From Desulfobacterales bacterium (GTDB lineage Bacteria; Desulfobacterota; Desulfobacteria; Desulfobacterales; JALSRD01): a stretch of 64,000 bases of DNA. The stretch covers positions 21,554 to 85,553 of the forward strand of contig JALSRD010000013.1 of NCBI GenBank assembly GCA_026984935.1, given 5' to 3'. The notes below the pieces were generated by a model. The model worked only from the letters and a program-made list of their open reading frames with translations, searched no databases and was not told the origin of the DNA. This document shows, one piece after another, positions 1-8,273 of this stretch. A program made the position numbers and the translations under genes. Each line of letters begins with the position of its first letter. Position 1 is the first letter of the stretch.

Positions 1-1
1 G

Positions 2-379
2 AAAGGCGAGCCGGCCGGCACGCGGAGCTTTGCCGTAACCGTCTACGATCCGGATGCGCCCACCGGAAGCGGCTGGTGGCACTGGCTGGTTTTCAACATT
101 CCGGCGACCGTGCATGCCCTGAAGGCCGGCGCCGGCAACCCGGCCAAACCGCTGGCACCCGCCGGCAGCGTCCAGAGCCGAACGGACTACGGCAAAAACG
201 GTTACGGCGGCGCCTGTCCCCCCAAAGGTGACAGGGCCCACCGCTACATATTTACGGTTTACGCCCTGAAGCTCAAGAAGCTGGACTTGGGCACCGATAC
301 ACCGCCGGCCATGGTGGGTTTCTACCTGAACCACAACGCCATTGCCAGAGCATCGCTGATCGCTTACTATGGCCGGTAG
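2..379 (+). CDS. PEBP / YbhB-YbcL family protein, 5' truncated
   Basis: The gene enters from the left edge of the window, so the N-terminus and start are missing; reading from base 2 gives an open frame to the TAG at 377-379. The sequence carries the family hallmarks: a DPDAPTGSG stretch followed by WWHWLVFNIP near the visible N-terminus, then CPPKGDRAHRYIFTVYAL in the middle. These match the ligand-pocket motifs of phosphatidylethanolamine-binding (Raf kinase inhibitor-like) proteins such as YbhB/YbcL. The bacterial role is poorly defined. Whether the protein is secreted cannot be judged because the N-terminus is absent. It sits 108 bases upstream of the CoA-transferase gene on the same strand with no sign of coupling. 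Confidence 0.88.
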   Translation, partial: KGEPAGTRSFAVTVYDPDAPTGSGWWHWLVFNIPATVHALKAGAGNPAKPLAPAGSVQSRTDYGKNGYGGACPPKGDRAHRYIFTVYALKLKKLDLGTDTPPAMVGFYLNHNAIARASLIAYYGR

Positions 380-393
380 CCGGGCTTCGTACC

Positions 394-412
394 GGTACCG
401 CGGTGCCTTTTC
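394..412 (+). terminator. Weak hairpin plus short T-run after the PEBP gene
   Basis: GGTAC, loop CGCG, GTGCC (one G-T wobble) is followed by TTTTC, 15 bases after the PEBP stop codon. The stem is only five pairs and the T-run is short, so this is a weak intrinsic-terminator candidate. Confidence 0.25.
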
Positions 413-487
413 AAAGCCGCGGCAAGGGGTTGTCCAGGCCGTGCGACGCGCGACAAGTTGCCCATAAAAAACCGGAAGGATCCGTAA

Positions 488-2374
488 ATGACCAAAGTCC
501 ACGACTGGCAGGACACCTATCGCAAGAAAAAATGCAGCGCTGAAGAAGCACTGTCCATCATCCGGCCGGGTCAGCGTGTCTTTATCGGCTCTGCCTGCGG
601 CGAACCCCAGCACCTGGTGGAGGCCCTGTCTCAGGCTGCGGCGCGCTTGAGCGGGCTGGAAATCGTCCGCATGATGAGCCAGGAAACCACTTCTTTGACC
701 GAAATCGCCAATCGAACCCGGGATTTCAGTCTGAACATCCGCAACATTTACCTGGGGGCGGCACGCGCTGAGAACGTTTCCCGAAAACGGCGCTTTATCA
801 CCCCCATGAACATGTCCGAAGTGCCGGCGCTGTTTAAAACCCACAAGCTACCCATCGACGTGGCGCTGGTCCAGGTATCGCCGCCGGACAACTTCGGCTG
901 GATGAGCCTCGGCATTTCGGTGGATGTCACCCTGGCTGCGGCCACGTCCGCACGGCGTCTGATCGTGCAGGTCAACCCCAGGATGCCACGCGTACTGGGG
1001 CAGAGCTTCATTCATACCAGCCGCGTGGACCGGGTCGTGGAATACGAAGAGGCGTTGGTGGCCGTGCGGCGTACCGCGCAATCCGAGGCGGCCGTGCAGA
1101 TCGGGCGGCACATCGCCCGCCTGATCGACGACGGCGCCACGCTGCAGATCGGGTTGGATGCGGCCTCCCAGGCTACTGTCCAGGCGCTTTCCGAAAAAAA
1201 CGATCTCGGCTTTCACTCCCAGTACATCACCGACGATGTGATGCATCTGTTTGCCAAAGGCGTCATCAACAACCGCAGAAAAGGCCTCAACGACGGCAAG
1301 CTGGTGGCTTCTGCGGCCATAGGCACACGCTATCTATACGAATTTCTGGATGACAACCCCGGCGTCGAGTTTCGGCCGTCGGACTATGTCAACGATCCCT
1401 TCATCATCTCCCAGCACCATCGCATGGTCTCCATGAACGTAGCCCGCGCAGTGGATCTGACCGGTCAGGTCGCCGCCGAAGCGGATCCCCACACATTTTT
1501 TGCCGGTGTTTCCGGGATTCCGGATTTCGTGCGCGGTGCCAAGCGCGCACCGGGCGGGAAATCGATCCTCATGCTGCCGTCCACAACACCGGATGGAGAG
1601 ACCAGCAACATACAGCCCATGCTGCGGGACACGGCGGTAGTCGTGCCGCGCGGCGATGTCCAGTACGTGGTCACCGAATACGGTGCCGTCAACCTCTTCG
1701 GAAAGAGCCTGCAGGAACGCGCCACAGCCATGATCAGCATTGCACACCCCAGGTTTCGCGACCAGCTGTTTGTGGCGGCCAAACAGGCCGACCTGATCGG
1801 TTCGGAGCGTACGCTGGGGGAGGCCGTGCGGGGCATCTACCCCGTGAAGCTGGAAGAGGTGCTGAATGTGGACGGCCAGCAGATCACCATCCGGCCCGCC
1901 AAGCCGGTGGATGAACGCCACATCCAGGAACATTACTACGCACTGGACAAAAATGACGTTTTCCTGCGCTTTTTCCACAAAAAAACCAGCTTCAGCCGTT
2001 CGGAAATCGAACCCATCTCGCAGATCGACTACATCCACGACATGACGCTGATCGCCGTTATCGGGGAGCTGGGATTCGACAAGGTCATCGCGGTGGGCGA
2101 ATACCTGCTGACGCCCGAAAACAACATGGCTGAGGTCGCTTTTTCGGTCAGCCGGGAATTCCGTCGCAAGGGGATCGCCAGAATCCTCATCCGCAAGCTG
2201 GCCGCTGCGGCCCGCGAAAACGGTATTTCCGGCCTGATCGCCTACACGGCACCGGACAACGAACCCATGATCAAGCTGTTCAAGACGCTTCCCTACCGCG
2301 TCAAAACGGCTTACACCGACGGTTCGCTGGTTTTAAGCTGCCGCTTCGATGAACTGGCGGGAAACGCCCAGTAA
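488..2374 (+). CDS. Acetyl-CoA hydrolase/CoA-transferase fused to a C-terminal GNAT acetyltransferase domain
   Basis: A 628-residue two-domain protein. Residues 1 to about 440 form a class-I type CoA-transferase / acetyl-CoA hydrolase fold like 4-hydroxybutyrate CoA-transferase. The conserved C-terminal signature EYGAVNLFGKSLQERA lies near residue 397. Residues from about 465 to 625 are a GNAT domain with the acetyl-CoA loop RRKGIARILI near 557. The start ATG is preceded by GGAAGGATCC. The CoA-transferase part should exchange CoA between an acyl-CoA and a free acid such as acetate. The GNAT part may acetylate a protein or small molecule using the same cofactor, which suggests acetyl-CoA sensing or autoregulation, but that is inference. 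The gene stands alone between unrelated genes. Confidence 0.86.
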   Translation: MTKVHDWQDTYRKKKCSAEEALSIIRPGQRVFIGSACGEPQHLVEALSQAAARLSGLEIVRMMSQETTSLTEIANRTRDFSLNIRNIYLGAARAENVSRKRRFITPMNMSEVPALFKTHKLPIDVALVQVSPPDNFGWMSLGISVDVTLAAATSARRLIVQVNPRMPRVLGQSFIHTSRVDRVVEYEEALVAVRRTAQSEAAVQIGRHIARLIDDGATLQIGLDAASQATVQALSEKNDLGFHSQYITDDVMHLFAKGVINNRRKGLNDGKLVASAAIGTRYLYEFLDDNPGVEFRPSDYVNDPFIISQHHRMVSMNVARAVDLTGQVAAEADPHTFFAGVSGIPDFVRGAKRAPGGKSILMLPSTTPDGETSNIQPMLRDTAVVVPRGDVQYVVTEYGAVNLFGKSLQERATAMISIAHPRFRDQLFVAAKQADLIGSERTLGEAVRGIYPVKLEEVLNVDGQQITIRPAKPVDERHIQEHYYALDKNDVFLRFFHKKTSFSRSEIEPISQIDYIHDMTLIAVIGELGFDKVIAVGEYLLTPENNMAEVAFSVSREFRRKGIARILIRKLAAAARENGISGLIAYTAPDNEPMIKLFKTLPYRVKTAYTDGSLVLSCRFDELAGNAQ

Positions 2375-2376
2375 AT

Positions 2377-2440
2377 TTGATGATTTGGTATCGAAAAATC
2401 TTGTAATCCGCTCTAAACCGACTTTTCAAGCGCCTGTCAC
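2377..2440 (-). repeat. Short, internally deleted copy of a dispersed intergenic repeat (copy 3)
   Basis: Read on the minus strand, this 64-base stretch begins GTGACAGGCGCTTGAAAAGTC and closes with ATCATCAA. The first 50 bases align with the start of the 195-base repeats at 21411 and 22689 at roughly 80% identity, and the last eight match their ends; the middle is missing. It begins three bases after the stop codon of the CoA-transferase gene and lies inverted relative to the other two copies. The pair AAAAGTC ... GATTTTT is a weakened version of the AAAAGTC ... GACTTTT inverted pair in the full copies. Confidence 0.6.
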
Positions 2441-2528
2441 ATTGCAGCATCGAATAACATTTCGTTAAAAATTCTGCCAAACCCCGCGGCGGCCGGCGGG
2501 CCGCCTCACAAGACGGCCGGTGCAGCTT

Positions 2529-3221
2529 TCACAACACCCGCATGAACAGCCTGCCGACACCCTTTTTCACCAGCGAAAGTTTTTGGGCCAGACCGTAGGA
2601 GAGATCGACGTCGCGGCCGGGGACATAGGGGCCACGGTCGGTGACCACCGCCGTTGCCGTCTGTCCGGTTGCGGGGTTTTTCAGTTCCACGCGCGTACCC
2701 AGCGGCAGGTCTTTGTGCGCGATGGTACTGGCATACATATCATAAGCTTCTCCGTTGGCCATGGGCCGGCCATGGTATTTTTCACCATACCAGCTGGCCA
2801 CCACCTCCTGCGGCGCCCGACCGGCCGGCACCCGAATCCGGATGCGCTGCCCGGCACGCAGCGTGCGTGGATTTACGATGTGGTTGTCCTGCATGATGTC
2901 GGCGACATTTACGTGGAAACGGTTGACGGCCAGATCCCAGAGCGTATCGCCAGGCTGGAGGGTATATTCCAGCGTGTGTTCCGTTGGCCCTGAAGCAGCC
3001 ATTTCGGTTTTCGGGTACGCCGATCGCGTCACGCGCTGCAGCACGGACTGAAAAGGCTCTTCCACCCGGATCGTTGCGCCTTCTTTGAGAAACCAGTGTC
3101 CGGTCTTTAACGACCGGCCCACAGCATGCGGATTACGCCGTCGCAACGCCTCCCACCCGGTATTGAGCTGCCGGGTGACTTTGGCGATCGTGTCGCCGTG
3201 CTGCACCTGATACTGTATCAT
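2529..3221 (-). CDS. LysM-domain protein with C-terminal RlpA-like double-psi beta-barrel
   Basis: A 230-residue protein. It has two LysM repeats (about residues 3-52, with QVQHGDTI, and 85-132, with LQPGDTLWDLA), then an RlpA/DPBB domain (about 140-230) with VASWYGEKYHGRPMANGE and VTDRGPYVPGRDVDLS. RlpA proteins bind or cleave glycan strands lacking stem peptides; LysM binds peptidoglycan. The chosen ATG has AAGGAG six bases upstream. An open frame runs 93 codons further 5' but has no comparable ribosome binding site. From this start there is no signal peptide or lipobox, which is odd for a wall enzyme. Either secretion is unconventional or the true start is further upstream. It is divergent from the RND operon. 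Confidence 0.8.
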   Translation of the reverse strand: MIQYQVQHGDTIAKVTRQLNTGWEALRRRNPHAVGRSLKTGHWFLKEGATIRVEEPFQSVLQRVTRSAYPKTEMAASGPTEHTLEYTLQPGDTLWDLAVNRFHVNVADIMQDNHIVNPRTLRAGQRIRIRVPAGRAPQEVVASWYGEKYHGRPMANGEAYDMYASTIAHKDLPLGTRVELKNPATGQTATAVVTDRGPYVPGRDVDLSYGLAQKLSLVKKGVGRLFMRVL

Positions 3222-3514
3222 GTCCGGCTCCTTGTCGGATTTTGTGTGTCTATGGGTGTCAGGAAAAACCTCTGCAATTTCCATGCCCCTGTCAGCGGCG
3301 ACGGCAGGCAGGCTGCGATGTGGAAGCATGCATAACGATTTTAACAGATTACATCCATAAAACAGGCGCTGGCGCATACACATATTGACAGCTGGGCGGC
3401 GGAATCTTGACGCCTGGAGGCCCGGGGGGCAAGCCTCTGACGCACCGGTTGCAAGAGGCTTTGACAGCGCCGGTGCGGCGGCGTAACCCCGGCATGCCAT
3501 CGCCGAACTGCCTA

Positions 3515-3543
3515 TTGACCGAAGCCGGTTGATGTTCTAGGGT
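3515..3543 (+). promoter_or_regulatory. Candidate sigma-70 promoter for the RND/LolA-like/barrel operon, in the 3222-3600 gap
   Basis: TTGACC, 17 bases, TAGGGT lies about 58 bases upstream of the exporter start. The -35 is good and the -10 weak. The rest of the 379-base divergent gap (3222-3600) contains no gene or repeat I can support; it should hold the promoters of both flanking genes. Confidence 0.35.
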
Positions 3544-3600
3544 AATTGAGATAGCCTGTGTTTTCACCCGGAATCTGAAGAGCGCTGTGGAACACCCACC

Positions 3601-5988
3601 ATGGAGAAACCGCACCACACATCGGCCAGCACAACCTACGCTTTCGGCGAGTGGATCATACGCCACCGCCTGGCGGTGGTGCTGGGCACCCTGCTGGCCG
3701 TGGCGTTTTTTGCCTACGGAGGACGCCACCTCACCTTCGTCAACGATTCACGGATTTTTTTTTCCAAAAAAAATCCCCAGCTGCAGGCGCTGGATGCCCT
3801 GGAAAACACGTACAGCAAGAACGACAACGTCTTTTTTGCGCTGGCCCCTGAAGACGGTGATGTGTTCACCCCCCGGGTACTGGCAGCAGTGGCCGAACTG
3901 ACCACCGCCTGCTGGCAGATACCGCACTCCAGCCGGGTCGACTCCATCACTAATTTTCAACACATGCATGCGCAGGGCGATGACCTGATCGTTCAGGATC
4001 TGGTGGATGATCCCCAAGCCCTGACGACTGCCGACCTCGCGCGCATCCGCCGCATCGCGCTCTCGGAACCGCTGCTGGTCCACCGTCTGATCTCTCCTGA
4101 CGGACGCGTCACGGCCGTCAATGTCAACATCATCAAGACCGCAAAATCCCATCAGGAAGTGCCCCAGATCATGGCGGTCGCCCGTAAGCTGGCCCGGAAT
4201 TTCCGGCAACGGCATCCGCACGTCGTGCTATACATCAGCGGCGGCGTGCCCTTCGACAACGCCTTCGGCGAAGCCTCGAAAGAAGACCTGACGTTTCTGG
4301 TGCCCATCATGTTTCTGGTGCTGCTGGTCATCATGGCCCTGACGCTGCGCTCGATTTACGGCACGCTGGCCACTTTCCTGGTGATTCTCTTTTCGATGAT
4401 CACCGGCGTGGGCCTGGCCGGCTGGCTGGGCATCGCCTTTAACCCGGCTTCGGCCAATGCGCCCACCATCATTCTCACCCTGGCGGTGGCCGACTCCATT
4501 CACCTGCTGACCACCTTGTTCCATCAGATGCGCCAGGGGAAATCGCGTTCTGCGGCCATGGCCGAATCGCTGCGCATCAATATGCAGCCGGTTTTCCTGA
4601 CCAGCCTGACAACGGTTATCGGCTTTTTGACCATGAATTTTTCTGACGCGCCCCCATTTCATGACCTGGGGAATATCGTGGCCATGGGAGTGACGGCGGC
4701 TTTTCTTTACTCCGTTTTCTTCCTGCCGGCGTTGATGGCCATGCTTCCCGTGAAGGTCCGACCGGAAACAAAGGCTGTCCAGAACGCTTCCTGCCGCCGC
4801 CTGGCGGATTTTATCATCCGACGCAAAAACCCGGTCTTCTGGGGGTTGAGCGCCCTGATCCTGGCCCTGTCGGCCGGCGTGCTCAACATCCGGCTCAACG
4901 ACAATTTCGTAAAATACTTCGACCAGCGCTATGCCATCCGGCGGGCCACGGACTTTATCGAAAAACATCTGACCGGCCTGGACATCATCGAATACTCCTT
5001 AAACGCCGGTGAAACCGGGGGAATCAGCAATCCGGACTTTCTGCACACCGTCGACGCCTTTGCCAACTGGTACCGCCGCCAGCCCAAGGTGATTCACGTC
5101 AACAGCCTCACTGACACCTTCAAGCGCCTCAACCGAAGCATGCACGGCGATGACCCGGCCTTTTACAAAATACCGGACCGGCGTGAACTGGCCGCCCAGT
5201 ACCTGCTGCTCTATGAAATGTCGCTGCCCTTCGGACTGGATCTCAACGACCGTATCAACGTCAAGAAATCATCCATTCGCCTGACCGTAACGCTGGTGGA
5301 CGTCACCGCCCGGGACCTGCGCGAAATGGACCGTCGGGCGCGCGCCTGGCTTGCGGCCAACGCACCGCCGCGGATGTTCACATACGGCACCGGCCTGTCC
5401 ATCATGTTTGCGCACATCTCCCAGCGCAACATCCGCAGCATGCTGGGCGCCTCTTTCGGCGCCCTGGTGCTGATATCCGCCGTGTTGATCCTGGCGCTGA
5501 AAAGCTTCAAGCTGGGCCTGGTGAGCCTGGTGCCCAACCTGGCGCCGGCCTTCATGGCTTTCGGCATCTGGGGGATGACGATCCGGCAGGTGGGGCTGGC
5601 CATTTCCGTGCTGGCCGCCCTGACACTGGGGATCGTGGTGGACGACACGGTCCATTTCATGAGCAAGTACCTGCTGGCACGCCGGGAGCACGGCCTGCCG
5701 CCCGCAGAAGCGGTGCGCTATGCCTTCAACACCGTGGGAACGGCCATCTGGGTCAGCACAGTTACGCTGGTGGCCGGTTTTCTGGTGCTCTCTTTTTCAG
5801 GATTTAAAATCAATGCCAACATGGGCCTGATGACCGCCATTACCGTGTCCATCGCACTGCTGCTGGATTTTTTTTACCTGCCGGCCCTCTTAATGAAAAC
5901 AGAAGGGAAAGTCCATGAAACGCCTGCAGATCATATTGGTTCTCGTTGTCTGGCTGTTTCCACTGATTGCCGCAGCCGGAAACGCTGA
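3601..5988 (+). CDS. RND superfamily (MMPL-type) exporter permease
   Basis: A 795-residue membrane protein with the duplicated RND layout. It has one helix near residues 24-43, a large periplasmic loop, then a five- to six-helix bundle around 230-400. This pattern repeats with a helix near 415, a second loop and a bundle around 620-775. The bundles contain typical MMPL/SSD stretches such as LAVADSIHLLTTL and LGIVVDDTVHFMSKYLLA, whose acidic residues fit proton coupling. Relatives include predicted exporters and the hopanoid transporter HpnN. The start ATG has only a poor ribosome binding site. The gene overlaps the next by 74 bases, so the three following genes are one transcription unit. The likely cargo is a lipid or hydrophobic molecule (inference). 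Confidence 0.88.
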   Translation: MEKPHHTSASTTYAFGEWIIRHRLAVVLGTLLAVAFFAYGGRHLTFVNDSRIFFSKKNPQLQALDALENTYSKNDNVFFALAPEDGDVFTPRVLAAVAELTTACWQIPHSSRVDSITNFQHMHAQGDDLIVQDLVDDPQALTTADLARIRRIALSEPLLVHRLISPDGRVTAVNVNIIKTAKSHQEVPQIMAVARKLARNFRQRHPHVVLYISGGVPFDNAFGEASKEDLTFLVPIMFLVLLVIMALTLRSIYGTLATFLVILFSMITGVGLAGWLGIAFNPASANAPTIILTLAVADSIHLLTTLFHQMRQGKSRSAAMAESLRINMQPVFLTSLTTVIGFLTMNFSDAPPFHDLGNIVAMGVTAAFLYSVFFLPALMAMLPVKVRPETKAVQNASCRRLADFIIRRKNPVFWGLSALILALSAGVLNIRLNDNFVKYFDQRYAIRRATDFIEKHLTGLDIIEYSLNAGETGGISNPDFLHTVDAFANWYRRQPKVIHVNSLTDTFKRLNRSMHGDDPAFYKIPDRRELAAQYLLLYEMSLPFGLDLNDRINVKKSSIRLTVTLVDVTARDLREMDRRARAWLAANAPPRMFTYGTGLSIMFAHISQRNIRSMLGASFGALVLISAVLILALKSFKLGLVSLVPNLAPAFMAFGIWGMTIRQVGLAISVLAALTLGIVVDDTVHFMSKYLLARREHGLPPAEAVRYAFNTVGTAIWVSTVTLVAGFLVLSFSGFKINANMGLMTAITVSIALLLDFFYLPALLMKTEGKVHETPADHIGSRCLAVSTDCRSRKR

Positions 5989-6703
5989 GGAAAAAGGCTT
6001 GGCCATTGCCAAAGAAGCCGACCGGCGCGATTCCGGCTTCAGGGATTTTACGGCCGACATGCGCATGGTATTAAAGAACCGGCACGGCCAAGAAAGCGTG
6101 CGCGCCATTCGCATCCGCACCCTGGAAGTCGCCGATGACGGCGACAAGAGCCTGACGATTTTCGATAATCCGCGGGACATCAAGGGGACTGCTTTTTTGA
6201 GCTATACCCACAAATCCGGCGACGACGACCAGTGGCTCTATCTGCCGGCCTTAAAACGCGTCAAGCGCATCAGCTCACGCAACAAGTCCGGCTCCTTCGT
6301 GGGCAGTGAGTTCTCCTACGAAGACATCGCCAGCCAGGAAATTGAAAAATACACCTACAAGTGGCTGCGGGATGAAACTTACAACGGGCAGGACTGCTTC
6401 GTTTTTGCACGCTATCCGCTGGACAAGCGCAACTCGGGTTACCGACGGCAGGTGATCTGGATGGACAAGGCCGCCTACCGGGTGCTCAAAATCGACTATT
6501 ACGACCGCAAGAACTCCCTGCTCAAGACGCTGACGGCCGGGGATTACCACCAGTACCGGGGAAAATTCTGGCGGGCGCACAAAATGGAAATGATCAACCA
6601 CCAGAACGGCAAGAGCACACAGCTTATCTGGTCTAATTTCCGGTTCGGCGTCGGCCTGAAAGCCAGGGATTTCAACCGGAACAGCCTGAAGCGCGCCCGA
6701 TGA
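5915..6703 (+). CDS. LolA-like outer membrane lipoprotein-sorting family protein (periplasmic)
   Basis: A 262-residue protein with a clear signal peptide (KRLQIILVLVVWLFPLIAAA). The mature part matches the LolA-like family found beside MMPL/RND exporters, with stretches such as DDDQWLYLPALKRVKRIS and YRVLKIDYYDRKNSLLKTL. The family has the half-barrel fold used to carry acyl chains, so the protein is a good candidate for a periplasmic lipid shuttle between the exporter and an outer membrane partner. The start lies inside the exporter gene and the end overlaps the next gene in an ATGA, so translation is coupled. It is not LolA itself: that role normally comes with LolCDE, which is not here. 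Confidence 0.85.
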   Translation: MKRLQIILVLVVWLFPLIAAAGNAEEKGLAIAKEADRRDSGFRDFTADMRMVLKNRHGQESVRAIRIRTLEVADDGDKSLTIFDNPRDIKGTAFLSYTHKSGDDDQWLYLPALKRVKRISSRNKSGSFVGSEFSYEDIASQEIEKYTYKWLRDETYNGQDCFVFARYPLDKRNSGYRRQVIWMDKAAYRVLKIDYYDRKNSLLKTLTAGDYHQYRGKFWRAHKMEMINHQNGKSTQLIWSNFRFGVGLKARDFNRNSLKRAR

Positions 6704-7902
6704 AGCCTTGGTTTGCGGTTGTTGTCTGGATCGGTGCGTTACTGGCCGGTCAGTTTTGCACCCCCGGCGCACACGGCCATGAACTCTCCGGATACATCGA
6801 AGGCGAAATGCGTTTTTTCCCCAATGCCCCCCTTTTCGACGGCCAGCAAAACAACAACGCATCACTGGCTTTGCAGCCTGAGTACTATCACGAGCTTAAA
6901 AGCGGATCCAGCTTCACCTTCGTCCCCTTCGTACGCCTGGACAGCGCCGATTCCCGGCGCACCCACGCTGACATCCGCGAGCTGAACTTTCTGTACCTGG
7001 CCGAACGCTGGGAACTGACGGTAGGCATCGACAAGGTTTTCTGGGGGGTAACCGAGTTCCACCATCTGGTGGACATCATCAACCAGACGGACCTGGTGGA
7101 AGCGCTGGACGCCGAGCAGAAGCTGGGCCAGCCCATGGTGCACCTTTCGGTCCCTGCCGACTGGGGAACGCTTGATTTTTTCATCCTGCCCTGGTTCCGT
7201 GAAATGACCTTCCCCGGACCGGGAGGCCGGCTGCGACCGGGTCCACTGGTAGACACCGACCACCCCGTCTACGAAAGCCCCGCCGAACAAAGCCATCTCG
7301 ATTTTGCACTACGCTACAGCGGGACCATCGGCAACACGGATTTCGGCATCTATCACTTTTCCGGCACCGGCCGCGAACCGGGCTTTCTGCCCGCTGTGAC
7401 CCCCGCTGGCGGCTTGGTGCTGCGCCCCTTTTACCAAATCATCCAGCAGACCGGACTCGACCTGCAGACCGTGGCGGGCCAATGGCTTTGGAAGCTGGAA
7501 GCCCTCCACCGCAGCGGCCAGGGGCCTGCTTTTTTCGCCGCCACGGGCGGATTCGAATACACCTTCGTGGCCGTCGGCGACACGGCGATGGATGTGGGGC
7601 TTTTGGCCGAATACGCCTATGACGAACGCGGCAACCGGGCCGGCACCTTTTACCAGAACGACGCCATGTTCGGCCTGCGCCTGACGGCCAACGACGCGGC
7701 CAGCTCGGAAGTGCTGATCGGCGCCATTCTGGATCTCGAAAACCGGACCAAGCTCATCAGCATCCAGGGCAGCCGGCGCATCGGAGATCGCGTTAAACTG
7801 ACCATAGATGCCGGATTTTTCGTTGATCCGGATCCGCAGGACATCCTCTTCGATCTGCGCCGCGACGACTTCCTGCGGCTCCAGCTCGCGGTGTTTTTCT
7901 GA
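6700..7902 (+). CDS. Outer membrane beta-barrel protein of the RND export operon
   Basis: A 400-residue protein with an N-terminal signal peptide (FAVVVWIGALLAGQF, processed near GAHG). Amphipathic beta-strand patterns run throughout, and the C-terminus is hydrophobic-aromatic and ends in ...LQLAVFF, typical of BAM-assembled barrels. The start overlaps the preceding stop in ATGA. I do not recognise a named family with certainty. The context (RND permease, LolA-like periplasmic protein, barrel) suggests an outer membrane acceptor or channel for the exported hydrophobic cargo. After the stop there is no convincing terminator. Confidence 0.75.
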   Translation: MKPWFAVVVWIGALLAGQFCTPGAHGHELSGYIEGEMRFFPNAPLFDGQQNNNASLALQPEYYHELKSGSSFTFVPFVRLDSADSRRTHADIRELNFLYLAERWELTVGIDKVFWGVTEFHHLVDIINQTDLVEALDAEQKLGQPMVHLSVPADWGTLDFFILPWFREMTFPGPGGRLRPGPLVDTDHPVYESPAEQSHLDFALRYSGTIGNTDFGIYHFSGTGREPGFLPAVTPAGGLVLRPFYQIIQQTGLDLQTVAGQWLWKLEALHRSGQGPAFFAATGGFEYTFVAVGDTAMDVGLLAEYAYDERGNRAGTFYQNDAMFGLRLTANDAASSEVLIGAILDLENRTKLISIQGSRRIGDRVKLTIDAGFFVDPDPQDILFDLRRDDFLRLQLAVFF

Positions 7903-7945
7903 AAAAGCGGCTGGGGCTGCGGCCAAACCACGTCCGCTCGCCCCT

Positions 7946-7999
7946 TCAGCGGTCCCAGAGGTAAAACAGGGCTTCGGCAATCAATGCAAAGATGCGCAT
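7946..7999 (-). CDS. Possible 17-residue microprotein MRIFALIAEALFYLWDR
   Basis: On the minus strand an AAGGAG box lies six bases upstream of an ATG that opens 17 codons and ends in TGA. The peptide is hydrophobic with a charged C-terminus, as in small membrane-associated peptides. It lies in the 371-base gap between the barrel gene and sat (7903-8273) and is transcribed away from sat. Support is the ribosome binding site and the non-random composition only; a frame this short can arise by chance. No known family is recognised. Confidence 0.33.
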   Translation of the reverse strand: MRIFALIAEALFYLWDR

Positions 8000-8170
8000 G
8001 CTAAACTCCTTGCTGCACGTTAAAAGGCGGCACCCGCAGGTCCGCCAAAAGCCGCTTCCTTTATCGCTGTCGGATGAGGCCGTCAAGTGTTTTTTTCGAC
8101 CGGCCGGGATGACGGCTCAGCCGGGCCGCGGCAAGGCCTTTTCCGCCGCGCTGCCGCCAATTGATTTGCC

Positions 8171-8199
8171 TTGACAAAATGGCCATTTCCAATTAGTAG
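8171..8199 (+). promoter_or_regulatory. Candidate promoter for sat
   Basis: TTGACA is followed at 17 bases by TAGTAG, or at 20 bases by TAGATA, roughly 75 bases upstream of the sat start in an AT-rich pocket. The -35 is perfect; the -10 is weak in either register. Confidence 0.4.
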
Positions 8200-8273
8200 A
8201 TAACCTTTTTACTGGAAGGTAGTGGTGAGTTTTGTGGACCGGTTTTTCATACCCATGGAAAGGAGAGGTGCAA

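Noticed and set aside
3391..3475. Clustered TTGACAGC/TTGACGCC-like words suggesting direct repeats
   Set aside because: The matches are short and unevenly spaced; they do not align with the real repeat family and do not form an array.
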